This document shows, in pieces, positions 51,338 through 62,704 of a stretch of DNA of 64,000 nucleotides. Source of the stretch: Hexactinellida sp. DTS-2022 (taxonomy: Eukaryota; Porifera; Hexactinellida); NCBI GenBank assembly GCA_028753945.1, contig JAPNXP010000016.1, forward strand, positions 1,706,001-1,770,000, in the 5' to 3' direction. The position numbers and the translations under genes are program-made. The notes below the pieces were generated by a model, which saw nothing but the letters and a program-made list of their open reading frames with translations, did not search any database and was not told where the DNA came from. The stretch's first letter is position 1, and every line of letters starts with the position of its first letter.

Positions 51338-51935
51338 TTAGGGAATTCCAACCTTTTTGAGCTGTAACCCCTTAGCAGTCTATTTGGAACCCAGCTTTAG
51401 GTTGATAAAAGGAGTAAATAAATTGGAAAATACACTAAAAATACTAATCCAGTCTAACCGCCGGAATTGTTGAATATTTATGCTAATTTGAACTGACATT
51501 TTCTAAAAAGCTTGTCCTTGTGAGCTGTGGACAACAGTTATTGCATTTATTTGTACTTAATGATTTTTCGATGGATTTCCAGTCCCTTCAGGAGAAATTC
51601 CTCCACTATGGAATTACAAAATTTTCTGGATCTTTCTTGAAGAAGACAAGTGAGGGTAACTTTCTTAAAAGTAAAACAATTGAGTGTAAAACCAGTTTAA
51701 AATACTCAATTTCATGCAGAGGACTATTTGATATGTTAATATGTTATTCGAATCACAGACGGTACAATCATTCAGGCGTTTGCTACGGCCCTGGAACCCA
51801 GATGTGCCATTAGTTGTAATTTTGTATGTAGGCCCCTAGTGTGCCCCAGGTTAATTCTGATACGAAACTGACGACCCCCTCGTAATTGTTCATTGACCCC
51901 CTTGGGATAGCGACCCCCAGTTTGGGAATCACAGG
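51338..51935. mobile_element. Decayed hAT-like element
   Basis: The left end (AGGGAATTCCAACCTTTTTG, then GTAACCCC) and right end (CGACCCCCAGTTTGGGAATC) resemble the usual ends of ZBED/Charlie-type hAT transposons. The left third is shared with 55,960-56,135 (ATTTATGCTAATTTGAAC, AAGCTTGTCC). An open frame at 51,520-51,813 has no clear domain. Confidence 0.5.
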
Positions 51936-52021
51936 CTTATAACGAGTATTTGGATATTATATGGGATATAACGAAGTAATTTACAGGTCTCAAGCACTTC
52001 GTTGTAACGAGATTTGACTGT
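51936..52021. mobile_element. Half of a CAGTAAACTCCCGTTATAAC-type MITE
   Basis: TTATAACGAGTATTTGGATA and CACTTCGTTGTAACGAGATTTGACTG match the right half of that family; the left half is missing. Confidence 0.7.
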
Positions 52022-52154
52022 AATAATTCTCCATGAGTATTCTTGCGGAAGAAAATATACTCACATAATCTGACGCTGTCAATTGAATTTTGAATCTTAG
52101 TTCTCAATTAGAAAATAGAAGCCGTTGGAACAATATAATTATCACAAGTTGAAA

Positions 52155-52515
52155 CAATTGAATTAGATTTATACTCAATTGAACTGAAGTGTCAGTAAAC
52201 AAAGGAAATTAGCAACTCAATTATGGCACAAACGAAGCCCAATTTGAAAATTCGTGCACTGTGAAAAGGAGCAGAATTAAATTCTCTATTGAATGCATAT
52301 AATGCAATATTCGGGCACTATTTATTGTTCCTGTTGTAACATTAAACAAGTAAAAATGTAATCAAAAATCGTGGCCCAGGTGCATATCTGTAACCCATGA
52401 GACACATATCCTGAAAATTTTGGCTAAAACTCTGTTCTGTGGAGAGGATACGGAAGAAATATTATAATATAACATAGTAAGATTAGAACTGGGCCACTAT
52501 AGTAAAGTCGTACAG
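52155..52515. repeat. Dispersed repeat, copy 2 (inverted relative of 830-1,240)
   Basis: Contains GGCCCAGGTGCATATCTGTA, CCCATGAGACACATATCCTG and GATTAGAACTGGGCCACTAT, the inverse of words in the first copy. The next 500 bp to the SDR gene are AT-rich without features. Confidence 0.75.
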
Positions 52516-53024
52516 TAACAGCCAAATCATTGTGATTAATAAATAAGATTATTAGTAATTAAGAGTAACAAAATTTCCTTAATATTTTTGTAACGATTGA
52601 TTACTAAATGCATGTATTGGACAAATCCTATTATCCAATTTATTCCCGTTAATCATCCCATTAGAATGATTTCTTGTACGTATACCTTCTAGGGATATAT
52701 ATATATAATCTTATACATTGACAAAGCTTTGAATGCAGTCAGCTGTTTTCCCAGTTTCCCAGCCGCTTCTTTGAATAAATAAGAACTATTTCCAACCAGG
52801 GTATTTATAACTAGTAGAATCCGTATTCTATTTCAACTGTATGTACTTTAAACAATAAATGAAAATTAGATGTAACAGTATCGATAATATAATCCATCAT
52901 TTCTAGTAATCAAACAAAAAAATAAAGTTAAACAATTAAAAAAAAATTCAAATAGAATAAATAAAATAAACAAGACAAGATAATTAAGACTAAAATACTA
53001 GAATATTACTAGTATATTAAGCTG

Positions 53025-54035
53025 TTAAGAGCTATCAAACTTCTCATTAGGGGGGACAGGATAAAACTTATCTCCCTTGAATAGTTTCTCATCGATAAGG
53101 TTGGAGAAAGTCAAGGGACATAAGAATGCAGTGAGAGTGAACAGATAAACCGAAAAGGGGATGTATATAAACTGTTTGTAGGTACGAACTCCGGTTACAA
53201 TTCGTTTGGCTACCATATCAGCATCCAGAGCACCCAACTTATCTACAAACTCAGATATCGAGGCGATTAAAGGTGTCCTTACGAAAAATGGATATACGAT
53301 TGAGATATGAACATTTCTACAGTTTATTCTGTTTAACTCTTCCATCAGAGAGATGGAGTAGACGGCGAGCGCGGCCTTGGTTGGTGCGTAGTCTGACATG
53401 TGTGTACTTCCCCTCATTGCAGATGAAGAAGAGATACACACTATATGTCCGTTATCTCTCTTCACCATCTGCTTAAGAAAGAACTTAGTTAACCATACTA
53501 TGGACAGGAAATTCACATTCATGATATGCTCTATCTCGTGGTGCTCCAGTTTGTACAGTCTCTTCAGATGCCCAATGCCGGCATTGCACACCAGTATATC
53601 TACTGGGCCGTACTCCTTCACGACAGCATCGGCAGTTTCCTCTAGTCTCACTCGGTCTGTGACGTCAACAGTGTAGGGGTACGCCCTCCCTCCGACCGCC
53701 CTCACCAGTCTACAGGTCTCCTCATTCCCGCTCGCGTCCACGTCCCACAACACGAGCACGCAGCCCTGTCTGCCCAGCTCGATACTCGCGGCTCTGCCGA
53801 TGCCGCTGCCGGCGCCCGTCAGCAGGACCAGCTTCCCGCTGAGGTCCTCCTTTCGGGAGGGCAGGAGAGAGGACAGGCATTCGAAGAAGAACGTGATACT
53901 CAGGGCTACCAGCATAACCGGCATATCAAGGAGGAGAAACCCAGAACGCAGGGCATACGGGAACTTGTTGTAAAGTAGAGTCAGCGAAAGGCAGCCCAGG
54001 ACTAACAGATAATAAAACCCACTTTCTTCAAACAT
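53025..54035 (-). CDS. Short-chain dehydrogenase/reductase, SDR16C/17-beta-HSD11-like
   Basis: A single-exon, 336-residue classical SDR. An N-terminal hydrophobic stretch (residues 8-62, two likely membrane segments) precedes the Rossmann fold. The cofactor loop is LLTGAGSGIGRA and the next strand ends LVLWDVDAS (Asp favours NAD). DILVCNAGIG, the catalytic Ser in ICISSSSAMRGS and YAPTK (Tyr and Lys) complete the active site. The architecture and length match membrane-bound SDR16C enzymes (17-beta-HSD11/13, RDH10, SDR16C5), which oxidise retinol, steroids or fatty alcohols at the ER or lipid droplets. Which substrate applies here cannot be told. Confidence 0.9.
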   Translation of the reverse strand: MFEESGFYYLLVLGCLSLTLLYNKFPYALRSGFLLLDMPVMLVALSITFFFECLSSLLPSRKEDLSGKLVLLTGAGSGIGRAASIELGRQGCVLVLWDVDASGNEETCRLVRAVGGRAYPYTVDVTDRVRLEETADAVVKEYGPVDILVCNAGIGHLKRLYKLEHHEIEHIMNVNFLSIVWLTKFFLKQMVKRDNGHIVCISSSSAMRGSTHMSDYAPTKAALAVYSISLMEELNRINCRNVHISIVYPFFVRTPLIASISEFVDKLGALDADMVAKRIVTGVRTYKQFIYIPFSVYLFTLTAFLCPLTFSNLIDEKLFKGDKFYPVPPNEKFDSS

Positions 54036-54127
54036 ATTGGGGAGTGCTACACAAGAAACAATCAGTGTATTTCAGTTAAATTTTTTAAAAATCCCATAAG
54101 AAGATTAAGGTTAAAGTTTTATAAGTT

Positions 54128-54225
54128 ACGAGCCCTTCGGTCTCGGTCGCTTCGCGACCTTTGTTCCTTCGTGTTAGACACTACGAAACACAATTAACGG
54201 CCGCTTTGCGGCCTTACCCTCCTCA
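54128..54225. repeat. TTCG-hairpin cluster, copy 2
   Basis: GAGCCCTTCGGTCTCGGTCG, GGTCGCTTCGCGACC and GGCCGCTTTGCGGCC repeat the block at 5,423-5,560. A third, inverted piece is at 54,460-54,495 (CACGAAGCGACCGAGACCGA), so the two pieces frame 54,128-54,495 as one element. The remaining DNA to 54,900 shows nothing recognised. Confidence 0.75.
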
Positions 54226-54902
54226 AAATATCACTCATAATAAATAAATTAAACCTGAGACTTGTAAATTACAATTTCAATTCAGTATGTTGCTATTTGG
54301 CAGCCAAGTATGTCAACTAATTAATTACGTAATGCTATCTAACCAGGATTTAGTTCCTGCATAACAAATTGTTCGGTTATTATTAATTCGCTGCAATACT
54401 CTCATCAACATGTCATTTATTATGCAGAAGATGCAATTTACCTTTGTGAGAGATTGATCCGTCACGAAGCGACCGAGACCGAAGGGTTCGTTATTACTAA
54501 TACCGTATAAGAAAAAAACGTGTATGCTATTTTAAAGTAATATGCAATATAATATATAGATGTATATAGTTTTAATATATAGATGTAAAGATACAATATT
54601 AATAAAGCCAATTATTATTATTATTGGTGCGGCAAAGTGACGTCACGTTATTGACCCATACGATTAATGCCGCACCTATGGTTAACATACCTACTAGGTC
54701 GCACCTACCGCACCTGTTCCTACGGCCTTGTATTGATATTATACTACATACCATAAATATTAGAAAACTAGAAAGTGACTTATTAAAAAGGATTATAAAA
54801 TACAGAAAAAAGTTGAGTCTGTAAGTAAATAGGATTGAGAATCTAAATACACAAATAATAAGGAAAATAATTTAAATAGTAGTTGCGAAATGAGAGGATA
54901 GA

Positions 54903-55451
54903 TCACACTTTTCCACCCTTCAACTTTTTGATGCTTTCCAATGCAACTTGATTAATTAAAAGCTTGGTTATTTTGTGATTTATCTGTATGCCATTAGCAA
55001 ACCATCCCTCCGTCTCTTTGAGAACAGAATTTCCCACCCTAATTCCACTTATTATGTAGTTAACTTCTTGGGTTTGTTTGTTTTTAGCCCAAATAAAGAA
55101 GTAAACAAAGAAATCTTTACAGCCCTTAACACCATTACCATAGTCGTTTTGCAATATAGTATAAAACTTAGCAACTGCAAAGCATCTTCTCAAGGGGAAT
55201 AAATCAGTCTTGAGTTCTTTTTCATATCCCTTTACCATCTCAAGCCATTCCTCCTTAGTCACTTTGAGATTGATAACCATTTCATAGCAAATATTAGATC
55301 TTACATAATCTTGAATATTCTCTATAAAGTATTCTTTTAATTCATCAAACTCTGAATCATATATTTGGCCTTGTAAGAAAAAGATTGCATCATTCACGAA
55401 GATCGTTTCTGGATTCGGTTGAGCCATTTGAATCAAGGAAATATCGATCAA
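54903..55451 (-). CDS. Unrecognised protein, 182 residues
   Basis: An open frame of mixed alpha/beta composition: DAIFFLQGQIYDSEFDELKE, VTKEEWLEMVKGYEKEL, FFVYFFIWAKNKQTQEVNY and a Lys-rich end. It contains no signal peptide or membrane helix. The start may be Met-1 or the Met-9 of MAQPNPETIF, which looks more natural. Family and function are unknown to me. It lies 870 bp upstream of the SDR gene on the same strand. Confidence 0.5.
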   Translation of the reverse strand: MIDISLIQMAQPNPETIFVNDAIFFLQGQIYDSEFDELKEYFIENIQDYVRSNICYEMVINLKVTKEEWLEMVKGYEKELKTDLFPLRRCFAVAKFYTILQNDYGNGVKGCKDFFVYFFIWAKNKQTQEVNYIISGIRVGNSVLKETEGWFANGIQINHKITKLLINQVALESIKKLKGGKV

Positions 55452-55899
55452 ATATTAGCTATCCAAATATTAAAAAAAGTAGCAAATACTAAGTACTACC
55501 CGATATACGTACACGTACAAGTACTTCTGAGAAATTGAGTAGTAATGTTGATATTAAATGCCTATGTAATTAAATCGGGCAATTCAGGTAACCCAATTTT
55601 AGATGAAGCACAGGGTCCATTCCATTTCTTAAACCATAACTTAAAATTTGTCAAACTAAGCCAAAACTAAGTCTTGACTTAGTTTTGCTAAGTTGACTTT
55701 TTTTAAACTTATCCCAGAACTTAATTTTTGCTTAAAAGCGAAATTAAAGATGAAATATATTCAATTCCTCAAGTAACTTTGAGTGATACTTAATATTATA
55801 GATAAAATTTCCATTCCACATGTTATATGAACACTGATAATTTTTAAACTGATTCGAATTCCGCAGGAGGTCAAATCCTTCAGTATATTGATAATATAA

Positions 55900-56135
55900 G
55901 TTAAGCTCCTAACAACTTGCCTCGGGCCAGTGGTCCTTGTATTTCAACTTTCAAGCATTTTCCTGTTTAACATAGAAGGTGTTCTTGTCTTCTTGAGAAG
56001 TGGTCTAGCTAGCTATAGGTTTATAAAAGGACAGAGTAAATAAATTGGGAAATACTACTTCAGTCAGCGCCCATATTGTAGAATATTTATGCTAATTTGA
56101 ACAGATAATTTTCTAGATATGAAAGCTTGTCCGTG
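55900..56135. repeat. Repeat related to the left part of 51,338-51,935
   Basis: AGAGTAAATAAATTGGGAAAT, ATATTTATGCTAATTTGAAC and GAAAGCTTGTCC are shared in order with 51,410-51,520. Degenerate. The 56,140-56,880 interval shows no other feature. Confidence 0.6.
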
Positions 56136-56889
56136 TATAATAATATACCAACTCCAAATAGAATATTGAGATGAGAATTCCTTAATAAATATACCTAGCA
56201 ATTTAATTACTAATAAGATTAATTCAATATTGTCAATATCCTCCTTCGAAATATAGTCAATAGTCAATAGTATCTCATCAAATACTACTTTAAACTCATC
56301 AAGCCGCCTGTTAAAATATTAGATCTTCCCAAAATCATCCATTTCCATATTTTAAAAATCGCTAAATACTGACCTACAAATGAATATTGAGAGCCCAATA
56401 AAATAAGGAACCGATTAGGAACTTTGAGGCTGAAATTGACAAAATAAATAAGGAACTCAGCCTCAAGTTTGAGAGTACCTCAAAAAATATTTTAGTTTAA
56501 AAGAAGTTATTAGAAAAAGAAAGTGATAATCAGGGATATCAACATAACTGGTTGATAAACGAGAATATATAATAAATAATCAAAATTGATTTGGTAAACT
56601 TCAACATTACATAACATTAAATGTTTTCAATTGATTTCGTGAATGATTCATACATAGGTACGTATAGAGATTACTGGATAAAAATGAGATAGATTTCTAA
56701 TAAATCTCCATTAATTAACTTGTTCACTATGAATTAAGTTGATTAGGTTTGTTTGCCTCACAGTTTAAACTTTACATAACACATAAGATACGACATCCAA
56801 CATTGAACAAATTGAATTATTGGAGGTTAAGAGGTTAAATAATTCCTTTAAGAATGAGAGAAATAGAATATCTACTTAAAGTTCTGGGA

Positions 56890-57555
56890 TTAAATTGCAA
56901 AGCCAATCCTTGAATGGTTCTGTTTCTTGATTTGAGTTCTCGCAGCCACTAATTTACACAGTACTTTGTGAATCAAAGCTTGATTAAGTTGAACACTTGT
57001 CCATTGTATAGGGAAGAAAGAATAAATATAATATTCCTGTACTATTTGATGCTTCGGAATGGTAGCTTTTAGAATAGCAATTTTACCAATTTCTCCCGAT
57101 CCCTCCCAGTATAGCGCAAACACTCTAAACTCACTTTCTGGATTATCAACACTAATATCCTCCTGGGAGAAATATTCCAATTTCTCCAACATGTTACATT
57201 TTGTAATCGCTCTCTTCTCACTTTGCATAAGAGGCAACTCACAAATAATGGAGTCCAAATCGTGTGTATTCTTAACTTCTCTATGAGTAATTAAATCGCC
57301 TAATTCTATGCTCAACTTGACCTTATTGTTTTGAACTTCTCCACCATTTGTATTCGATAACAATCTTTTGAATACGCTAAGTGCTTTATTTTTAAACGAA
57401 TCAGTGTCACTTTGAGTTAGAACTGGTATGACCTTGGATTCGGTCTCGGTATTAACTAATTTATGTTCTGTTACTTGAGGAGGAGATACTACATTTTGTT
57501 GAGAAGAACCATTAAACTTTCCAACTGATTCATTTGTTGAAATAGGAATTAGTAC
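56890..57555 (-). CDS. Unrecognised host protein, 5' end separated by the Ginger insertion
   Basis: The body of an open frame (about 221 residues) ends at TGA in 56,890. On the far side of the transposon, 62,749-62,705 (-) holds ATG and 14 further codons (MAEAFDNHSNSDGNK) in the matching phase. Removing the element and one GTAC gives an uninterrupted 236-residue frame. With the element in place, the terminal repeat supplies ATG GTG CGG at 57,600 and 15 in-frame codons, also giving 236 residues. The protein is acidic and Ser/Asn-rich at the N terminus, with a possible C-terminal domain (ESEFRVFALYWEGSGEIGKI, EYYIYSFFPIQW). I do not recognise it. Confidence 0.6.
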   Translation of the reverse strand, partial: VLIPISTNESVGKFNGSSQQNVVSPPQVTEHKLVNTETESKVIPVLTQSDTDSFKNKALSVFKRLLSNTNGGEVQNNKVKLSIELGDLITHREVKNTHDLDSIICELPLMQSEKRAITKCNMLEKLEYFSQEDISVDNPESEFRVFALYWEGSGEIGKIAILKATIPKHQIVQEYYIYSFFPIQWTSVQLNQALIHKVLCKLVAARTQIKKQNHSRIGFAI

Positions 57556-57790
57556 TGTTTCATGATATAGTGACCCGCGTGATATACTGACCCGCACCAT
57601 GGATTATTTACATCCATATACTGAGCCGCTTACTATACTAATCTACATAGTGCAATATACATACGTACGTATTCTAATATAGTAACTGACCCGTTTACTA
57701 ATCTACATAGTGCAATATACGTATGTATTCTGATATACTGACCACATTCTGAATATATACGTATTCACTTCCGTGATATATTTCGTATAG
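57556..57790 (+). repeat. Ginger left terminal inverted repeat
   Basis: It pairs with 62,510-62,700. ACTGACCCGCACCATGG, ATCCATATACTGAGCCGC and the doubled CTACATAGTGCAATATAC occur in both. The left copy carries extra sequence around GACCACATTCTGAATATA. Confidence 0.9.
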
Positions 57791-57849
57791 CAAATCTTAC
57801 TGCTCTACTATAAGTAAACGTACAGTTTTCTAATAATAATACTCATCTA

Positions 57850-60800
57850 ATGGATCCTAATATTCATCAAAACTTGATTGTGTTTCTACTGTCTGGAGAA
57901 TTCCCAGCGGAGTTTCAGAATCTATCTCCACAGGCAAGTAGATATGCAAAGAAAAACTATCGACGAAAAGCCTCTTCATTTCGTGTATTTGAAGGAAAAA
58001 CGCTCTTCAAGGTAAGCAATGAAACCCAAATTTTAATATCTAAAATGGCATAAAGATAACTAGAATTTTAGGACATTCAAAATCGTTCGGGAAATTTTGA
58101 ACAATTCAAGTATCCTTTAAAGTCAGAAATTCCGGAAATCTTGAATTTGTATCATTCCGATCATCCCGGAGTAAATTCAATGATGTGCTCAATACGCGAG
58201 AAATATTATTGGTCCGGTATGACAGAAGATATAAAGAATTATGTGAGTATATATATTTTCTTTGTGTTTTTGTAATAAAAAATTGTAATTGGCCCCAATA
58301 AGCTCAACAGCTCAACAATCCAGAATAATTTAATATTTCCCATGTTTAGGTAAAGTCTTGTCACGGTTGCCAGATAACTGCGAAAAGACCTCCTCAACCA
58401 CAACGCGAACTCCAACCAATAGTTCCACCAGAGGGCCCATGGCAACATATCGGGATCGATCTTGTCAATAATATGCCAACAAATGAATTTGGATATTTGC
58501 ATATCCTGGTTGTTGTATGCTACCTATCCAAATTCGTTATAGCGCGCCCACTAAAGACCAAAACATCAGCAGAAGTCGTGGCAGAATTACGCGCAATATA
58601 TCTTACATTTGGCGTACCATCCTCTATTCAGCATGATCAAGGGAAATAATTTACAAGCAAGGTTTGTTGAGGTTATTTGGTTTAATTTTAACGGTGTTAA
58701 TTTGTAAAAGGTAGAGCTCAGTAGTTCATCGTAACAAATAAGCGTTTTAATTAAGTTTGAAGTTGTCGATGACGAAGAGTTTATTCAATGTAGCGCGATT
58801 TAAAACAATGATTTAGAGGCTTAGCAATGATAGCTACATTTATTGAGGTTTCACACAACACCATATTTATGTTGCAAATACAATTATTTACGGAAACTAA
58901 ACAATTGCTTGCGGCATCTTAAATGATGTAACTTTACGTAATGGTTGGTGTGCAATGATAATTGCATAATTGAATGTAACAAGCTAAATTTATAACGAAT
59001 AAAAATAAGTTTATATTATAAATTAGGAATTCAAAGAATTTCATCGCACTCTTGACGTTGATAACAGGAGCACAACAGCATACCATCCACAAAGTAATGG
59101 CTTGGTAGAGTCACACAATAAAATTCTGAAAACGTAAGCACTCAGTAATTAATTATTAAGTATTCCTTTAATTAATTAATCTATCTATCTACTAGTAGTA
59201 CAGTCAAACCTCCAATAGTGAACACCTCTCATTAGTGAACGCCTCCAAATAGTGAACACTATATTCCGGTCCCAAATATCTCCTTATCAAATAATCTTAA
59301 TATGAACCTCTCTTTAATGAACACCTCTATATTGTGAATAGTGAACACCTTATGTGAACACTTCCTATGTATCTCAATTAGAATGAACCTCTAATTAGTG
59401 AACATGGGTCAGGTTTCTGAATACATAATAATCGGTGATATATATAAATCGTGAAAAGATGTATGTCATAGACTACTCATAAGTTATCAATGGGTATATT
59501 ACGTACTACGTAATTTTGAATTACTCTATCAAGTCAGGTATATTTATTCATCTAGACGTAATGTCACTGAAAAGGAAAAATCTTACAATATCCGAAAAGC
59601 TCAATGTAGTATAATTTGCCTCAACCCATAGCCAGCGTGATGTGGCTAATCGATTTGGCATATCTGTGGGAGCCGTAAATAACATCCCTAAGAAGAAACA
59701 GGAAATCAAAATGGCTTGCAAAGAAAACTGTAATCCACAAATGAAGAGAGTTAGATTGTCTAGTCATTGCGAGTCATTCTTATCTAGTCATTCTTATTTG
59801 GCAGTGGTTAGTTGTAATCAAGGCATTCAGTAATTACGACAGTCAGGTGTTTGGAGCCGTAATGAAAGCTGAATCAGCAATCAAAGAGTTAATATTTGAA
59901 GGAACATGTCAAAGGCAGTCAAAACTAACTGATTATTTAAATAAGATTAATTAAAAGCGAAATACACAGTTAACATTGCATACTTAAAGTGGATATAATA
60001 AATTGCGGATAATAACGAGGTTCTCCTTAGTAGAATGTTATAAATCATCGGCTTAATAAATTTCATTGTTATACTATCCCAATGTAACCTCTGATTAATG
60101 AACACCTCGCTATAATGAACAAAGATTCCGGTCCCGAGGGTGTTCACTATAGAGAGGTTTGACTGTATATACAACGCCCATTTTTGATTAATCTTTATTA
60201 ATTTAATTAGAAAGATTGAGAAATTGAAGTTGGATTCTGATGGTTCCTGGCCGACGAAGTTGCCTATTGCAGTATTTGCTGCAAACACAAAAATAAAAAG
60301 GTCCACTAAATTCTCAGCGTTTGAACTAATGTTTGGGCGAAAATGCAACCCGGCACACTTGATAAAATTGTGTAATAATGCAAGCATGCAAGATGATTCG
60401 GAAGAATATCAAGAGAACCTATCAGACGAAGAGGCTCTGACTGAATATCATGACGAATTCAGTGGTCCATTAGATTCAATAGATGAAAATCTTAATGATT
60501 TGCAAAATATTCGCACTCAAAACCAAATAGAGGCACGAATTAATATTAAAATCGAGCAAACGAAGCAAAAAAGAATTTTTGACAAAAAGGTGAAAGATAA
60601 CAGGTAAAAATCTGTAAATATATTATTATCAATTTTGCCTTAGAAAGAGTTTATTTAGTTACGATTTGCACATTAATCTTTAGATCAATTTTACTTTAGA
60701 TCCGAGATCCAAGTGGGAGATTTATTTTTGGCAAGGAACGTATCTAAGGACAAGAAAATACCTGGGACTGCAACTCAGAAAAAATATTTGGGTCCTTTTA

Positions 60801-62426
60801 AAGCAGAAAAAGTTACGAAAAGTCATGCTGTAGTTACTAATATAAAGCGTCCAAAGAAATTTCCACTGCATTTGGCTAAAAAGTACAATTCTCGTGATAT
60901 AGTACAGGTAAAGAAATTTAATCTAAAATATTCGATCCGCTTGTCTTATTCCTATAATAATCTCTCAGAATTTATGGAGTTGGGTTTTAATATAATGTGG
61001 CCTTATTCAACTTAGACATCTCATTCTTCGACAACCTCATCACTAAACTTACCGATTTTTCCCAAAAAAACTTCAAAAAGGCAAAACGATGACAGTCAAG
61101 AAAATTCTTTTCTGAAACGACACAAGGTAGATATTATATTTACGAAATGGTGTATTTAATTATATGCAGATATTAACATGCTTTCAATTTAATAGAATTC
61201 TCCCAGGATATGGGTATTTGGAATTACACGAAATACTATACTCTATGATTTGGAATCTCTTCAAGTAGGTATCTCTTTACTATTATCACATGACTACGTA
61301 CATTTTGTATGCTATCTTGTATGTTATCACAAATTTAGGTTACAATGATCAATCATTTGAAAGACGTTACCCCATTCTCTCCATTACACAGAGAACTAAT
61401 GGACTCTAAGAAAAGGCTAATGTGCCCAACATACACTATGCTGTTCTCTTTCCTTAGAGATGTCGACGCCTTTACAATGGTATATAATACTCGAACATTG
61501 CAATTTGTTCCGCTAATTAATCTGCACATTATGAATTTATCTGTTAATTTATAGAGAGAAGAGATGGTTGACTTATTTCTCAAATGGTCACAAGAGGCCT
61601 ATGGTGAGATATCACCCAACGCAAAGTGTATTGAATACGCTCACCGAGTTCTTTACCCAGTAGTAAGTTTACAATAATAATTAGTGATTTTTCATTACAT
61701 GTTTAACCAGTCTGCACTATATAGATCTGTGATCATCTTGAAAGCAAGTATTTCAATACCCAACCATCTGTTGCCACTTATACAATATCAGGAGTACAAC
61801 CGGTAGATTACAAGCCTTGTTACCAACCAATCACCTCGCTTTGGCAGCAAGAAATATGCAAAAAGATGAAAGTGGAGTTTTTCGGAGAGATGGATCAACA
61901 CAGGGCACTGACGGGATTACTACTCTCACATTATATCCCGTGGCAATGTACTCAAATCGAGAAAGATGGGAATTGTTTTTTCCGTTGCTTTTCCCAAATT
62001 ATTTCTGGATCGCAAAACTACCACAAACAGTTACGGGGTGAAATTTGTCGATATATCGTTACTGAAGGGAGAGAGTTTATCCAAGAGTATCTCAGAACTA
62101 AATTCTTCAAGGACACTTCCCCTTTGACATATCTTAAACAGTCAGCAATGACAGAAGATGGCATATGGGCAAGCGACGTAGAGTTAATCGCTATCTCGAG
62201 AATCCTCGACACGCATATATTTGTCGCAACACAGACATCCTGCCCTAAGAAAAACTTGGAAAGAATTCAATGGTTACGATACTGCGGCAGCAATTATCCA
62301 GAAACAGTGTGTATGTATATAACTAATTACAATAAACATTTTGAACCAGTCATACGGCTGATGAAATGTCCCTATGTCTCTTTTAATTCTTTGGATTCGA
62401 TTGAATCTATTATTGTTGATGATTGA
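57850..62426 (+). CDS. Ginger transposase: Gypsy-like integrase fused to OTU cysteine protease, 11 exons
   Basis: Exons 57,850-58,011, 58,072-58,242, 58,350-58,661, 59,027-59,133, 60,211-60,603, 60,700-60,907, 61,016-61,126, 61,196-61,264, 61,339-61,479, 61,555-61,662 and 61,725-62,426 join in frame (827 codons) with GT-AG introns. An H2C2 zinc-binding domain (LYHSDHPG, then CHGCQ) leads into the integrase core: PWQHIGIDL (first Asp), SSIQHDQGK (second Asp) and HPQSNGLVESHNK (Glu). The C-terminal part has VGDLFLARN and a KYLGPFKAEKV (GPY-like) block. The last exon carries an OTU domain: Asp and Cys in EKDGNCFFRCF, Trp-Ala-Ser-Asp in WASDVELIAIS, and His in YNKHFEPVI. One TAA at 58,647 breaks the core, so this copy is probably inactive. 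Confidence 0.85.
59201..60165 (+). mobile_element. Tigger/pogo-type element, 965 bp, internally deleted, nested in a Ginger intron
   Basis: The ends are CAGTCAAACCTCCAATAGTG and TATAGAGAGGTTTGACTG with TA duplicated outside. Inside, an N-terminal CENP-B-like helix-turn-helix survives: SLKRKNLTISEKLNVV, a stop, then SQRDVANRFGISVGAVNNI. After that the catalytic domain is missing, and a C-terminal stub (AIKELIFEGTCQRQSKLTDY) reaches a stop at 59,953. It is a deletion derivative of a pogo-family transposon. It occupies the intron 59,134-60,210 and leaves splice sites intact. Confidence 0.88.
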
Positions 62427-62509
62427 ACTACCCAACCCTTATTATATTATTATTGAGAATTTAGGGTGAAACAGAAAATAAAACGAAATTTCGGATTGGA
62501 TTAGGTAGA

Positions 62510-62700
62510 TTAGTGAATATCACGGATGTGAATACATACTTATATTGCACTATGTAGATTAGTAAACGGGTCAGTTACTATATTAGAATACGTACGTATA
62601 TTGCACTATGTAGATTAGTATAGTAAGCGGCTCAGTATATGGATGTAAATAATCCATGGTGCGGGTCAGTATATCACGCGGGTCACTATATCATGAAACA
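62510..62700 (-). repeat. Ginger right terminal inverted repeat
   Basis: The inverse of the left repeat, ending TATCATGAAACA just before GTAC. The two repeats are nearly identical over their outer 170 bp, which implies a fairly recent insertion or recent repeat homogenisation. Confidence 0.9.
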
Positions 62701-62704
62701 GTAC

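Larger units (their letters stand above)
57556..62700 (+). mobile_element. Ginger-type DNA transposon, 5,145 bp, 4-bp target duplication
   Basis: The target copy GTAC stands on both sides (57,552-57,555 and 62,701-62,704). The ends begin TGTTTCATGATATAGTGACC and are inverted over about 175-230 bp, with subterminal repeats of TACTGACCCGC and CTAATCTACATAGTGCAATA. The left repeat has one extra unit near 57,725-57,775. The gene between encodes a Gypsy-like integrase. TGT ends, 4-bp duplications and a Gypsy-type integrase without reverse transcriptase are the definition of Ginger transposons. A Tigger-type element is nested at 59,201-60,165. Confidence 0.93.

Noticed and set aside
57850-61015. 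Gypsy LTR retrotransposon or endogenous retrovirus
   Set aside because: No reverse transcriptase, RNase H, protease or gag; ends are inverted, not direct, and the gene has many introns, which fits a Ginger DNA transposon.
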